This document shows, piece by piece, positions 24,736 to 39,000 of a stretch of 64,000 nucleotides of DNA. The stretch's first letter is position 1. Every line of letters begins with the position of its first letter. A program made the translations under genes and the position numbers. The stretch is taken from NCBI GenBank assembly GCA_002104985.1, contig MCGO01000040.1, forward strand, positions 248,001-312,000. Reading direction: 5' to 3'. The stretch is from Rhizoclosmatium globosum (taxonomy: Eukaryota; Chytridiomycota; Chytridiomycetes; Chytridiales; Chytriomycetaceae). The notes under the pieces are model-generated. The model did not search any database and had not been told where the DNA came from. It saw nothing but the letters and a program-made list of their open reading frames with translations.

Positions 24736-25581
24736 TTACTCATCCTGGAAACAGGGTTAATATCCACACAAACACACGTAAAAAATACAACGTACATCTG
24801 GTCCGTCAGGGCCGAACTGTGTAAAATCAATCTTGCGACCTCTTGTACGACGGGATGAGGTGATAATGTTGGACAAGTCCAATTCTTCACCAGAATCAGC
24901 TTTAAAACCCCAATATTAGACACGATGAATTAACTATGCACGAAAACTTGAATGTACACACCATCTCCAGAGTCATCATCTTCTCCAGAACCGTCGTCAT
25001 CGTCACTGTCATCACGCTTCTTCTTCTTGTCTTTCTTGCTCTTCTTGTCATCCTCGCGCCGTCTCTTCTTTTCCTTGGAAGAACTGCTGCTTGAAGAAGA
25101 CTTTTTCTTTGGTTTCTCTTCCTCTTCTTCGTCTTCGTCCTCATCGTCGTCATCGTCGTCACCTTCCTCTTCCTCCTCCTCCTCAGAGTCTACAATGAAT
25201 CCATCCTCCTTGTCGTATTCGTCCAAGTTTTTTCCACGAGTTTCCTGGGCAAGTTTGCGTTGGTACTCTTCTTCCTTTCGGTTGATTTCCTTTTGGCTAG
25301 GGGCAGCCTTTGGTTTGGATGAAAGAGAGGAGGAGGAACTGCTACTGCTAGGCTTCTTTTCACTAGAATGGACAGAAATAGTTAGTGCTGAGTTATTTAT
25401 CGAGAAGAGGGTGAAAGCCCCAGCACTACAAGCAGTGATGTTGTTTGCATCAAGAAAATACAGTGACGGACAGGAAGCCAGTCAAGCAGCAACCATATAA
25501 CCCCTCATTTGGCACGAACCTTTCAGCACTCTTGCGCGATGCTGCCAGCGCTGCCAACTTGGCTCTCTTGTCGTCCGCCAT
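24736..25581 (-). CDS. Acidic nuclear protein with CHZ-type histone chaperone motif
   Basis: The start at 25581 gives MADDKRAKLAALAASRKSAE. A Ser/Lys-rich middle follows (QKEINRKEEEYQRKLAQETR, then KNLDEYDKEDGFIVDSEEE). Next come long acidic Glu/Asp runs, a Ser run and Lys-rich blocks at 24950-25200. The final conserved element is ELDLSNIITSSRRTRGRKID, followed by FTQFGPDGPD. This resembles the CHZ motif (NII..RRTRGK.IDF) of Chz1/HIRIP3 chaperones that bind H2A.Z-H2B dimers. A last intron (about 24745-24796) joins to DDE and the stop. Assignment rests on this one motif and the acidic composition, so another nuclear acidic protein remains possible. The plus-strand Ser-rich open frame over the same bases is its shadow. 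Confidence 0.55.
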
Positions 25582-25727
25582 AGTTTTTGTTGTGTTTTTT
25601 CGACCAACCTCCAAAAACAAACCAAACAAACATCTTGATGCTGGAAAACAGAGTGATATATTGATATTTTGACCCAACCAGATAAGAAATAACAAGAAAT
25701 AAGAGACCCCAATGAGCATTGTACCCT

Positions 25728-27675
<1,948 letters not shown>

Positions 27676-27695
27676 GGTGGGCTACTGTTGTAGGG

Positions 27696-28144
27696 TTGTA
27701 TGAAGTTAGGCAATTGGAAATGAATCGATTCATCGCGAACTACGAGAGCAAGACAGGACAGGGGAATTCAGATAAGATCAAGATTCAGTCGCCACAGTAC
27801 AGCATTCAAGCCAAGGGTCCTCGTGAGTCGCGTTTGTGTCGTCCAACTGATTTTGATGACGTGGATAACGATAAACGATACGGTGTCTCAAGCAACGAGG
27901 AACTCGAAGCGTCCGTCCATCTGAACCGCCACTCTTTCAAAGCGAACCCATCAAAGTCCGAAAGCCAAGTTCGGCATCTTTGCCCTTTGACCTCGATCGA
28001 CTCTCGCGTCAGTCCCACCGCCAAAATCAGATAAACAACCCAGCACGCCGTCGTCAACGAGACCGCCCGCCAGTGCCACGCAGTCCGTTCCTCTTCTTTC
28101 ATCACGATTCCAGCCAGCCACGTCCCAAATGGGTTCTCACTCAC
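27696..28144. other. Gap between SNF1 and SUCLG1 with overlapping opposed open frames
   Basis: Both strands are open here. The plus frame starts at ATG 27720 (MNRFIANYESKTGQGNSDKI) and stops near 28034. The minus frame runs from about 28101 (MKEEERTAWHWRAVSLTTAC) to 27806 and contains one predicted membrane helix, TTACWVVYLILAVGL, after a basic-aromatic N-terminus. I recognise neither. The minus frame resembles a small single-pass membrane protein and would share a promoter with SUCLG1. The plus frame is hydrophilic. At most one is likely to be real. Confidence 0.3.
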
Positions 28145-28194
28145 GTTGGTCGTTGGCCAAGGCCGAGCTTCTTCGTTGCGACTTTGAGTGAAAA

Positions 28195-29616
28195 ATGTTT
28201 TCCCGAATCGGTAAGGCCCGGATGCCTCAGCCCTTCAGCCCTTCCTTCCTTCAGGCGTAGTTTGACAGCGCGGACCCTTGTTCTTTTACTGCGATCTGAA
28301 AAAAAGAGGGCCTTTGGTTGGGCTGGTTGGGACTTGTTGCTAACCCTTTGTCTTTGTTCACAGCCCTTGCCGCCCAAAAGCGCTCGTACTCTGCCGCGAC
28401 CGGCTACGATGCCACCTACTCCAACATGTTGATCAACAAAAACACAAAGGTCATCTGCCAGGGTTTCACGGGAAAGCAGGTGCGCATCTGAATATATTTG
28501 ACACTACTACTTCACTATTTTTGATCACCTCTTCGTTTTTTTGGCTAACACGTCTTTATCGTCACCAGGGAACTTTCCACTCCAAGCAAGCCATTGAGTA
28601 TGGAACTAACATGGTTGGAGGAGTCTCTCCAAACAAGGCTGGAAGCACCCACTTGGGTCTTCCAGTTTTCGGATCAGTCAAGGAGGTAATTAGACTTACT
28701 AATTCTCGTATCATCATCCGTTTCTAAATATTTAAATAGGCTGTTCAAGAGACCAAGGCCGATGCTTCGGTTATCTATGTTCCACCACCAGGAGCTGCTA
28801 AGGCCATCATCGAAGCTATTGAGGCTGAGGTACCACTCGCTGTCTGTATTACCGAAGGAATTCCCCAACAGGACATGGTTAAGGTGCGCCTACATTAATT
28901 CAACAAATCTGGAAAGGATATGGGCTTACTGTGTGAACAGGTCATGAAGGTCCTCCGTGCTCAAGACAAGACCCGTCTTATCGGACCAAACTGTCCAGGT
29001 ATCATCAAGCCAGGAGAGTGCAAGATTGGTATCATGCCTGGTCACATTCACTCCAAGGGAAAGATTGGTACGTGTTTTGTCTGTTCGTTATCTCGTGCTT
29101 AACTTTTGAATAGGTGTTGTTCTAGATCGGTACTTTGACTTACGAGGCTGTTGCTCAAACCACTGCCGTCAACTTGGGTCAATCTTGTGTATTGGAATCG
29201 GTGGTGACCCATTCAACGGAACCAACTTCATTGACGCCCTGAATGTCTTCATGAACGACCCAGAAACTGAGGGTAAGAAATAGTGATTATTTTCATGTCG
29301 AATTAATCGGCATACAGGTATCATTCTCATTGGTGAGATTGGAGGATCCGCTGAAGAGGAGGCTGCTGAATACCTCATCAAGCACAACTTGACTAGAGAT
29401 GTTCCAAAGCCAGTTGTTTCTTTCATTGCCGGAAGAACTGCTCCACCAGGTCGTCGTATGGGACACGCTGGTGCTATTATCTCTGGTGGTAAAGGAAAGG
29501 CTGAGGACAAGGTTGCTGCCCTTGAGAAGGCTGGAGTTCACGTTACTCCATCACCAGCCAAGCTTGGAGTATACATGAAGAATGCTATGGTTGCCGCTGG
29601 ATTGCACCGCGAGTAA
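28195..29616 (+). CDS. SUCLG1: Succinate-CoA ligase (ADP/GDP-forming) alpha subunit
   Basis: This mitochondrial TCA-cycle enzyme makes ATP or GTP from succinyl-CoA. The first exon is MFSRI, with a targeting peptide continuing [16 protein letters not shown] after a long first intron of about 160 nt (28211-28371). CoA-binding residues lie in [10 protein letters not shown] and [20 protein letters not shown]. The phospho-histidine loop is [20 protein letters not shown]. Near 29116-29190 three single bases are missing (GTTCT for GTTTCT, TCGGT for TCGGGT, and one T in TCTTGTG). With them restored the protein reads on through [20 protein letters not shown] to [11 protein letters not shown]. Stop 29614-29616. 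Length and order match the family. Confidence 0.97.
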
Positions 29617-30056
29617 ATTTCATTTTTCATCCGCACAGTTACTTTGTGATTTTTGATAAAACATTTTCTGGCCATTTTGCAGTTTGGAGATTGTGTCGTA
29701 ATGACAAATTGTTATTATTTCCTTGGTTCAGGAACACGCTTCCTTATCCATCTACCCTCTTCCTGTTCTAGAATGTTTGTGGAAAAGCTGTCTCTTTGTG
29801 AACGGTCACGTGGATTTACGCGTTTGAGTCTGACAATCCCCTTCCTCCCGTCCTTTTTCTCTGCTCCAAACACCCCCCTCACACCTTTTGAGCGTCTCTC
29901 CGCGCCACTAGGCCTTCATCCAAATAGAAACGACTGACACGCGACAAACTCATACAAGAGATCTTTTATCTCTCAACGCGATTCCTTGAAGTCAATCAAA
30001 TTTACCCACCCTTCACACCAAACACTCCGATCACATTATAAATAACGACCTCAAAA
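29617..30056 (+). promoter_or_regulatory. Intergenic region upstream of the dynein heavy chain
   Basis: This 440-bp stretch holds the SUCLG1 3' end and the promoter of the dynein gene. A TATA-like ATTATAAATAA lies about 20 bp before the dynein ATG, which is close for a TATA box. The rest is pyrimidine-rich (29750-29930). I see no coding signal. Confidence 0.35.
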
Positions 30057-33000
30057 ATGCCTGACGAAAAGCCCAATAGCCCCAAAAAGAAGGACGGAGA
30101 TGACGCAGAAGCTGTTGTCCACGTCGACGCTCGCGCTAACTGGTTTGAAGAAAAGGTGTGTAATGCACTCAAGATAAAGAACGATAAATTCAAGAAAATG
30201 CTTACGCTGGCGGAAAACAAGTTGAGTTGACTTATTTCGGTTAAATTGATTCTGATTCTTATGCAGTGAAATCTTGGGTCACTTCCTGGATAAAGAATTC
30301 AACACATTACTATTTTATCTCAACCAAAAGGAAGAATTAATTCCTGCAGTCAACTTTCCTTCACAACTCAAAAAGAAGGCAATTTACTTCTTGAAGAAGA
30401 ATTTGGGTCAGCCAGTGACTGAAATTGGAGAGTTGACGATTGGAGATCTTTCCGCCAACCCCCTCGAATTCCTATCTACATTATTAGAAGAAGTGTACTT
30501 GCCTTTGTTGACAAATCCGAAGAACTTGGAAGCATGGCCTGAAGTTGTTGCAAACGATGTTCTTCGCCACTTTCACCAACTAAATGGTGCTGTTTACGTC
30601 ATCTCAGGAAAATCAAAGGTGAAATTTGATTGAGTACAAATGAATATCTAAAGTAATCGACAGGGCAAAACAATGCTTCCCTTGCCCCATGGTGCCAGAA
30701 TCAATGCAGAGTCAGACAAGTCCATCCTTCACACTCTAGAGTCTGCTGTCATTGACTGGACACATCAAATCAAAGAGGTTATTAAAAGCAACTCAGCAGC
30801 TCCTCTAGAACAAGGATTGAATCCTGGTCCACAAGTTGAAATTGACTTCTGGGCTGCAAAAGCTGCAAACTTAAAATCCATCCACCAACAACTCACGGAG
30901 GACAAGATTCAAAAGATTTCAAAGGTTTTACAAGCCAGTAAAAGCACATACTACCCAGCGTTCAAAATGATTTTTGACGAAGTTGTCTTTGGTAAGTTAA
31001 ATAGTAATCACATGCGTTACTGACGAATCACAGCTCTTGACGAAGCGAGCGACATCAATAACTACTTAAAAGCTCTTCGTCCAAGTGTAGAACGACTCAC
31101 AAGTGGTGGAGAATTCATTGAACTCGTTCAGATTTTTCCAGGAATGCTTCGAACTCTTGTTTTGATATGGAAAAACTCCAAATCATACAATACACCTACT
31201 AGACTCAGTGTCATACTGCAAGAAATCTGCAACGATATCATTGACCAAGCTAGAAATTTCATCCAACCCGCCGAGCTTTTCACTGCCGAGCCAGAAGAAG
31301 CCGCCGAAAGGTTGCGATTGGTTCTAAGAGTGTCCAGTGCATTCAAACAAACTGTGTACGAGAGTAAGGCTTCCCTCGCTGAATCGCCACACCCTTGGAA
31401 TTTCGACGCAAAACATGTATTTGGAAGATTAGAGACGTTTGAATCAAGAGTTCAACAAATTTTGAATCTTTTCGATAGTATCATTGAATTCAACCGGCTA
31501 GAAAAAATTGAAATCGGAGGGACTAAGGTAAGAATTTGACTGGCGTTAAAAATTGGCTTCTAATTGAATCCAGGGGAAAATTCTCAGCTCGCAAGTCATG
31601 CAGATATTTACAGAGTTCCAAGCGGCTCTTGGAGCTTTCAGCAAACTCAAATATGATATTTTGGATATAAGTTTACCCAACTTTGATGAAGATTTGGGGA
31701 ACTTCCATACAGCCATCATGGACTTGGATCGACGAATTGGGTAAGTATTATGCAGCAACTAAGAAGCGTTAAATCTCTTCTTAGAACAATTTTATGTCAA
31801 TCATTTGATGATTGCTCCGGGGTTCACTCTTGTTTCCGTCTCCTTGAGTCGTTTTCAGGCCTTTTAAACCGCCCAGTTATTCAGCAGGACTTCGAAAAGA
31901 AGTATTTTTCACTTCTAAAAACCTACTCCCAAGACTTAGACGACGCAAATGTCATTTTCTTGAAGTTCAAGGAAACCCACCTATTCATTACAACATGCCG
32001 CCAATCACCGGAGCGGTTGCTTGGACACACGAGCTTAAAGATAGAATTGGAAAATCAATGGAGAAGCTAAAGACAGTAAGTCTTGGTGGTCATTTACGAG
32101 AATCATGATCTAATTGTTTCCTTGAAAGCTGAATCACAGTATCATGAATAGCGATGAAGCTGGCCTCGTAAAAAACAAGTATAACGAACTGTTAGCTGGT
32201 CTTGACGCGTATGAAAAAGGGGTTTACGACAAATGGGCGGAGACAATCATAGACGAGTCCGAACAAAACCTCAACAAGCCTTTGATTGTGAGGAAGGAGG
32301 GTCTATTGGATGTGAACTTCGACCCTAAAGTAGTGGCATTACTTCGTGAAGTAAAATACTTCGGCTCCTTAAATGTCACTGTACCCGAAACAGCTGCAGG
32401 GATTTATGCTAAATCTGAAGTCTTCAGGAAGTTCATTTATTCGCTAGAGCACATTACTGGAATGTATAACGGAATTCGCACCGGTGTTTTGGATGTTGAA
32501 CGTCCTTTAATTCAAAGTAAAATTGACGCCATTGACGAGCAAATGGAACAAGCACTGACGACATTGAATTGGAATGCAAGCACCGTTGAAGAATACATTG
32601 GCTCTATTTCTGCTACTGTAGGAAACCTGAACTCGATTCTGCAACAAACCAAGAATAATGTTACTCAAATGCAAAAAACTATGAAAGTTTGGGCTAATGC
32701 TCCATTCCTTGAGCGAAAAGATGGAAAGAAGCTACTTGCTATGGAAGAAAAGGAAGCTAAATTGAATGCTGTCTACGAAATGGTGAAGCGTGACGGTGCT
32801 AGCATCCACAACCTAGTAAAACAAACCAGTGAAATTTTGGGTGCAGACACGACCTCTGAAATCTGGAGCAACTACCTTGTTTATGTTGACAACATTGTCC
32901 GCGAAGGATTTTTCAACGCCATTAAGACCAGTTTAGATTATTTGACAGAAAATATGGATAGGGATAGAATGGCAGGCAAAGAAATCGGACCTTTACTCGA

Positions 33001-36000
33001 AGCCAAACTTGAATTGGACAACGACACACTCGTCTTCACACCGGGAATGAGCGATGGTATTTGATAATATCTTGAAACACAATTTTCTCTGATACTTTTT
33101 ATGTCTCTAGATTCTGGCGATGGCTTGAATGCCATTGTTTCAGACTTGTTGAATGGCATTTATGAAATTTCGTCCTTGATGACCCGTATCTCCCCATCCA
33201 AAGTAGCTCCCATTAAAAAGAAGAAGCGGAGAACTATCGTAACTGAAGAAGGCGAAGAAGAACCACAAGGTGTTGACCATGAAGAAGAAGAAAGGGAACG
33301 ACGACGCGAAGAGCTCGAAAGCCAAACGTATCTAGGAGAAATGAATCATGATGAAAACTTAGACAATCTCCGCGAAGAAATTATGAGTCGAGTAGCTGTT
33401 ATTATGGAGGAATGTACAGCATACCGCGATGGATTTGAACAATATGCCTATTTATGGACTGTGAGCAAGATTTCTTCATTGAAACCGCTGATTTATGATA
33501 TTAGGAAAATCGCCAAGAATATATGGCTCGCTTCTTGGCGGCAGGTAAAACGGAAGAAGAAAAACTTCATGAGAATGATGAAGACCAACCAATTCAATTG
33601 GAAAAATTCGAGAATGAAATCCGTAAATTTGAAGGAATTCATAAAACTATCATGGTAACGATGAGATTTAACAGGACATTGTCACCTAATTTCTCTTTCT
33701 TAATTAGGCCCTTGATCCTGAAGTGATTGTAGAAAGCTGGTTCCGAATTGATGCCAAGCCGCTGAAGCAAAGTCTCAACGTTGTCGTGAAGAAATGGTCT
33801 TACACCCTGACAAAGCACCTTTCGGATCAATCTGTGACAACTCTAAACGATTTGAATAAGTTCGTCAAAAACACTAAGAAAGGATTGTTGGCAAAAATTG
33901 AAGAGGGCGACTATAATGGCCTTGTAACTGCGATGGGTCTTTTGCATGCCGTTAAACATAGAATGGCAAATATTGATGCTATGTTTGAGCCGCTGAGGAA
34001 GACAATTAACTTACTTCGAAACTTCGGAGTCGAAATGCCCGACGAAATCCACAAATTACTTGCCGATCTTCCAGAAGAATGGTCAGATGTAACAAAACGC
34101 TCAGTTGCAATCAAAGATCTTGTTGCTCCTTTGCAGGCGAAGGAGGTCGATGTGTTACAACAAAAGTGCAACAGATTTGAATCCAAAAACCACCAATTCA
34201 GAGAAGATTTTCGGAAAAAAGCTCCTTTCCGATTCGAAATTGGACCGGAGCGTGCATACGATCTCATTGATTCGTCCCATATGGATGTCTCTGCAATGGA
34301 AGGAGAGGCACAGGGAATCAAAACAAGTTGCGAGTTATTTGAGCTGAACGTTCCAAACTATAAACAGCTAATTGATTGTCGACGTGATATTGGAATGCTA
34401 AGTCTGTCTGGGACGTTGTCTCATTGGTTACCTTTATGTTCCAAGAATGGAGAACAACACTTTGGACTGAAATCGATACTGATTCCATGGAAAACCGTTG
34501 TAGAGACTTAGGAAAAGAGTTACGCCGAATGGATAAAGAAATCAAAGGTTGGGATGTATATTCAGGGCTTGATCAAATGGTAAAGATATGATAACAAGTT
34601 TGAGAGCAGTAGGAGAGCTGAGAAGTCCCGCAATCCGAGATAGACATTGGAAACAGTTGATGAAAACAACGGGTGTCACTTTTGTTCTGACAAAGGACAT
34701 GAAATTTGAAGACTTACTCTCGCTCCAACTTCACAAATACGAAGACGACGTCAAAAACATTGTGATAGAGCAACAAAAGAATTGGCAATGGAAAAAGTCC
34801 TTAACGATCTGTCAAAAACTTGGTCTGCTATGGAATTTACATACGAGATGCACGAAGCCACACACACTGCCCTCCTTCGATCTTCAGAAGAACTTATCGA
34901 GACTCTGGAAGACAACCAAGTAATGCTGCAAAATATGATGTCCAGCAAGTTTGTGCTCACTTTGAAAGCCAAATAAGCAAATGGCAAAACACACTTTCAA
35001 CAGTTGACTCTGTATGCACACTTTGGTTGGAAGTCCAGCAAACCTGGTCACATTTGGAAAATATTTTCATGGGCTCTGAGGATATCAGAGCACAGTTGCC
35101 TGAAGATTCCAAACGATTTGATGGCATTGACTCAAAGTACAAGGAGCTCATGCAGGAGGCTTGTAAAACCCCAAATGCAGTTGAAGCATGTACAAAAGAA
35201 GGATTATATGATACGCTAGAAAAACTTCAAGGGCAGCTAGCTCTATGTGAAAAATCGCTTGCTGAATATCTCGAAACTAAAAGGTTGGCTTTTCCAAGAT
35301 TTTACTTCGTTTCAGGATCGGACTTGTTGGATATCCTGGCCAAAGGAAATATTCCAATTGAAGTTGCAGTTCACCTAGCCAAGCTCTTTGATAGTATTGC
35401 CCGTCTCGAGTTTCAGAAAAACGAGAAAGGGGAATTCACCAAAACTGCAGTTGGTATGTACTCTCAACAAGATGAATATGTTGAGTTCGTCGAGAAGTGC
35501 GAATGTACCGGCGCCGTTGAAGTCTGGTTGAACCGATTAGTTGACACAATGAGGAAAACATTGAAGCACTTACTAGGTGAAGGAGTCTCTACATATGAAG
35601 AAAAGCCTCGTGAACAGTGGATTTTTGACTTTCCTGCGCAAATTACTCTGGCAGGAAGTCAGATTTGGTGGACTACAGAAGTGAATGCTGCTTTCGCGCG
35701 TTTGGAAGAAGGCTACGAAAACAGCATGAAAGACTACTACAAAAAACAAGTTAATCAGCTGACGGCTTTGATTTCTCTTATTCAAGGAGAACTGTCAAAG
35801 AATGATCGCCAAATGATTATGACAGTTTGTACTCTTGATGTTCATGCCCGTGATCAAGTGGCCAAATTAATTCAAGAGAAAGCTGAAAATGCCCAATGCT
35901 TCTCATGGCAATCACAGCTTCGGTTACGATGGGATGATATGGAAGGAGACTGTTTTATCAACATTTGTGACGCTATTTTCCGATACACGTAAGACAAATG

Positions 36001-39000
36001 TTTGCTAAATTTAAATTATAATACGGCATTCTAGGTACGAATATCTGGGAAACACGCCTCGACTCGTCATCACGGCACTAACGGATCGATGTTACATCAC
36101 TCTTACGCAAGCTCTGCACTTGATTTTAGGCGGAGCTCCAGCTGGACCTGCCGGAACAGGAAAGACGGAGACTGTTAAGGATTTAGGAAAAGCACTTGCC
36201 ATTATGGTTTACGTATTTAATTGTTCAGAGCAAATGGATTACAAATCGGTTGGAAACATTTTTAAAGGACTCGCTCAATCTGGTACATGGGGATGTTTTG
36301 ATGAATTCAACAGAATTTCTGTCGAGGTTCTGTCTGTGATTGCCACACAAGTAAAATCTATTCAAGATGCTCTGAGATTCAAAAAGAAGAGATTTATATT
36401 CCAGGGAGAGGATATTTCTCTATGTAGAACAGTTGGTACTTCATTACCATGAATCCCGGTTACGCAGGAAGAACCGAGTTACCAGAAAACATCAAAGCCC
36501 TTTTCAGACCATGCTCTATGTGTGTGCCAAATCTTGAGCTTATTTGTGAAATCATGTTGATGGCCGAAGGTAATACTTTTTTTAGTGTCCTTGTGCTGAA
36601 TTGTTGCAACAGGTTTCATTGAAGCCAGTTCTCTTGCTCGAAAATTCAACACGCTGTACAAATTAAACAGAGAATTGCTATCTAAACAAGACCATTATGA
36701 TTGGGGGCTACGGGCAATTAAATCTGTCTTGGTTGTCGCCGGTTCGTTGAAACGGTCAGACCCCATGTAAATGAGGAAAATGTTTTGATGAGAGCATTGC
36801 GAGACTTCAATTTACCAAAAATTGTGACTGACGATCTTCAAGTATTCATGGGTTTGATTGGGGACTTGTTCCCTAAAATTGAAGTACTGCGTAAACGTAA
36901 TGAGAAATTAGAAGAAGAAATCCGAAAAGCTACCATCGAAAATGGTCTTCAAGCTGAAGAAATTTTTGTTCTTAAATGTGTTCAGCTCGAAGAATTGCTC
37001 GCTGTTAGACATTGTGTCTTCATCATTGGAAATGGCGGTACTGGAAATCTCAAATTTGGAAAATGCTCTCAAGAACATACATCAACATGGGCAAAAATGT
37101 GTTGTGGCTGATTTGAATCCAAAAGCTGTGAGCACCGACGACTTGTTTGGTTGTATAAATCCATCAACTCGTGAATGGAAAGATGGTCTTTTTTCATGCA
37201 TTTTGCGTGACCAGGCTTCAATGCCTGGGTCTGAACCGAAGTGGATGATTTTAGAGTAAGTTTCATTCAGTCCCAGTTGAATCTAATGTCTGAAATAGTG
37301 GTGATATTGATCCTAACTGGATTGAATCATTGAACACTGTTATGGATGACAACAAGATGTTGACGTTGGCTTCTAACGAACGTATTCCATTGAAACCTTA
37401 CATGCGATTGATTTTTGAAATCGGCGACTTGAAGTACGCCACTCCAGCAACTGTTTCTCGCGCTGGTATTTTATACTTAAATACAACCGATCTTGGCTGG
37501 AACCCTTACGTCCAATCCTGGCTTGACAAGCGCGAAGACCAATCAGAGAAATCAAGTCTGTCGTATTATTTGATCGTTACGTGAATATTACACTTGATGC
37601 CTAAGATCAGGAAAGTATAAAATGGTCAACGTTGAAGAGTTTTCCTTGTTGTGCACTTTGTAACATCTTGGAAGGATTGTTAACTCCTCAAAACACACCG
37701 AAAGGCTGCGACAAAGAATGGTTTGAAATTTACTTTGTATTTGCGGCTGTTGGGCATTCGGAGGCTGTATTGTTCAAGAGGCGGTCGTTGACTATAGACT
37801 GGAATTTTCAAAATGGTGGAATGGAGAGTTCAAGGCTATCAAATTTCCTCCAGGCGGAACTGTTTTCGATTACTACGTTGAGCAAGAGACAAAGAGGTAC
37901 TTATTGCGTATCAAAGAGCACTCGAATAACCTCGTGTTAGATTTCTACCATGGACGGATCGTGTCCCAGTTTATGAATATGACCCAGAAATGCCTTTATC
38001 GTCTGTTTTAGTTCATACAGCCGAGACTACAAGAGTACGATATCTGCTTGATGTTTTGGTGGACAATGGAAAACCTGTTTTACTAATTGGGTACGTGATG
38101 TGAATAACAATCCTCTCAACTGAACGTATATAGAAACGCCGGCTGCGGTAAAACCGTGTTAATGCAAGACAAGTTGTACTCTTATGGTGAAGATCGACTC
38201 ATAGTTAATGTTCCTTTCAACTTCTATACCACTGCTTGGTCATTACAAACTATTTTGGAAAAACCACTTGAAAAGAAAGCTGGCCGTAACTACGGTCCGC
38301 CTGGAGCAAAGAAGCTGATCTATTTCTTGGATGATTTGAATATGCCAGAAGTGGACAAATACGGAACTGCATCACCTCACACCTTGCTACGTCAATATTT
38401 GGATTATAGACATTGGTATGACCGAGCCAAATTGACGTTGAAGGAAATCCATAATTGTCAATATGTTGCCTGCATGAACCCTACTGCAGGTTCGTTCACT
38501 ATAAGTGGACGTTTGGGGCGTCATTTTGCAACATTCAGCGTCAACTTCCCATCTGCTGAGTCGCTTCAGTCCATTTACCTTCAAATTTTGTCCGCTCACT
38601 TGAAGATATTCCCCAACAATATTCAAAAACTGGGTGAAAAGCTGGTACTCGCGACTCTTGCGCTACATAAGAAAGTTGCGTCCTCGTTTTTGCCTTCAGC
38701 GGTTAAGTTCCATTACATTTTCAACGTGAGTTTAGTTCATATAAGCTGTAACGCTAATTGCTCCCCATAAGTTGAGAGACTCAGTAATATCTTCCAAGGG
38801 TCCTGTTCTCAAACAAAGACACTCTCAAAGAACCCATGGATTTAATAAGAATATGGTTGCATGAAACTACTCGCACTTATGCCGACAAGATGGTCGAATT
38901 TTCTGATGCAACTCAATTCCAAAAATTCACAAGAAATAGTCAAAAAAATCTTTGATGACATGGATCAGGCAGCGGTCAACGCCGAACCAATCATGTTTAC

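Noticed and set aside
24952..25500. Long plus-strand Ser/Phe-rich open frame
   Set aside because: It is the antisense of the acidic and Ser/Lys runs of the CHZ-like gene; low-complexity codons leave both strands open.
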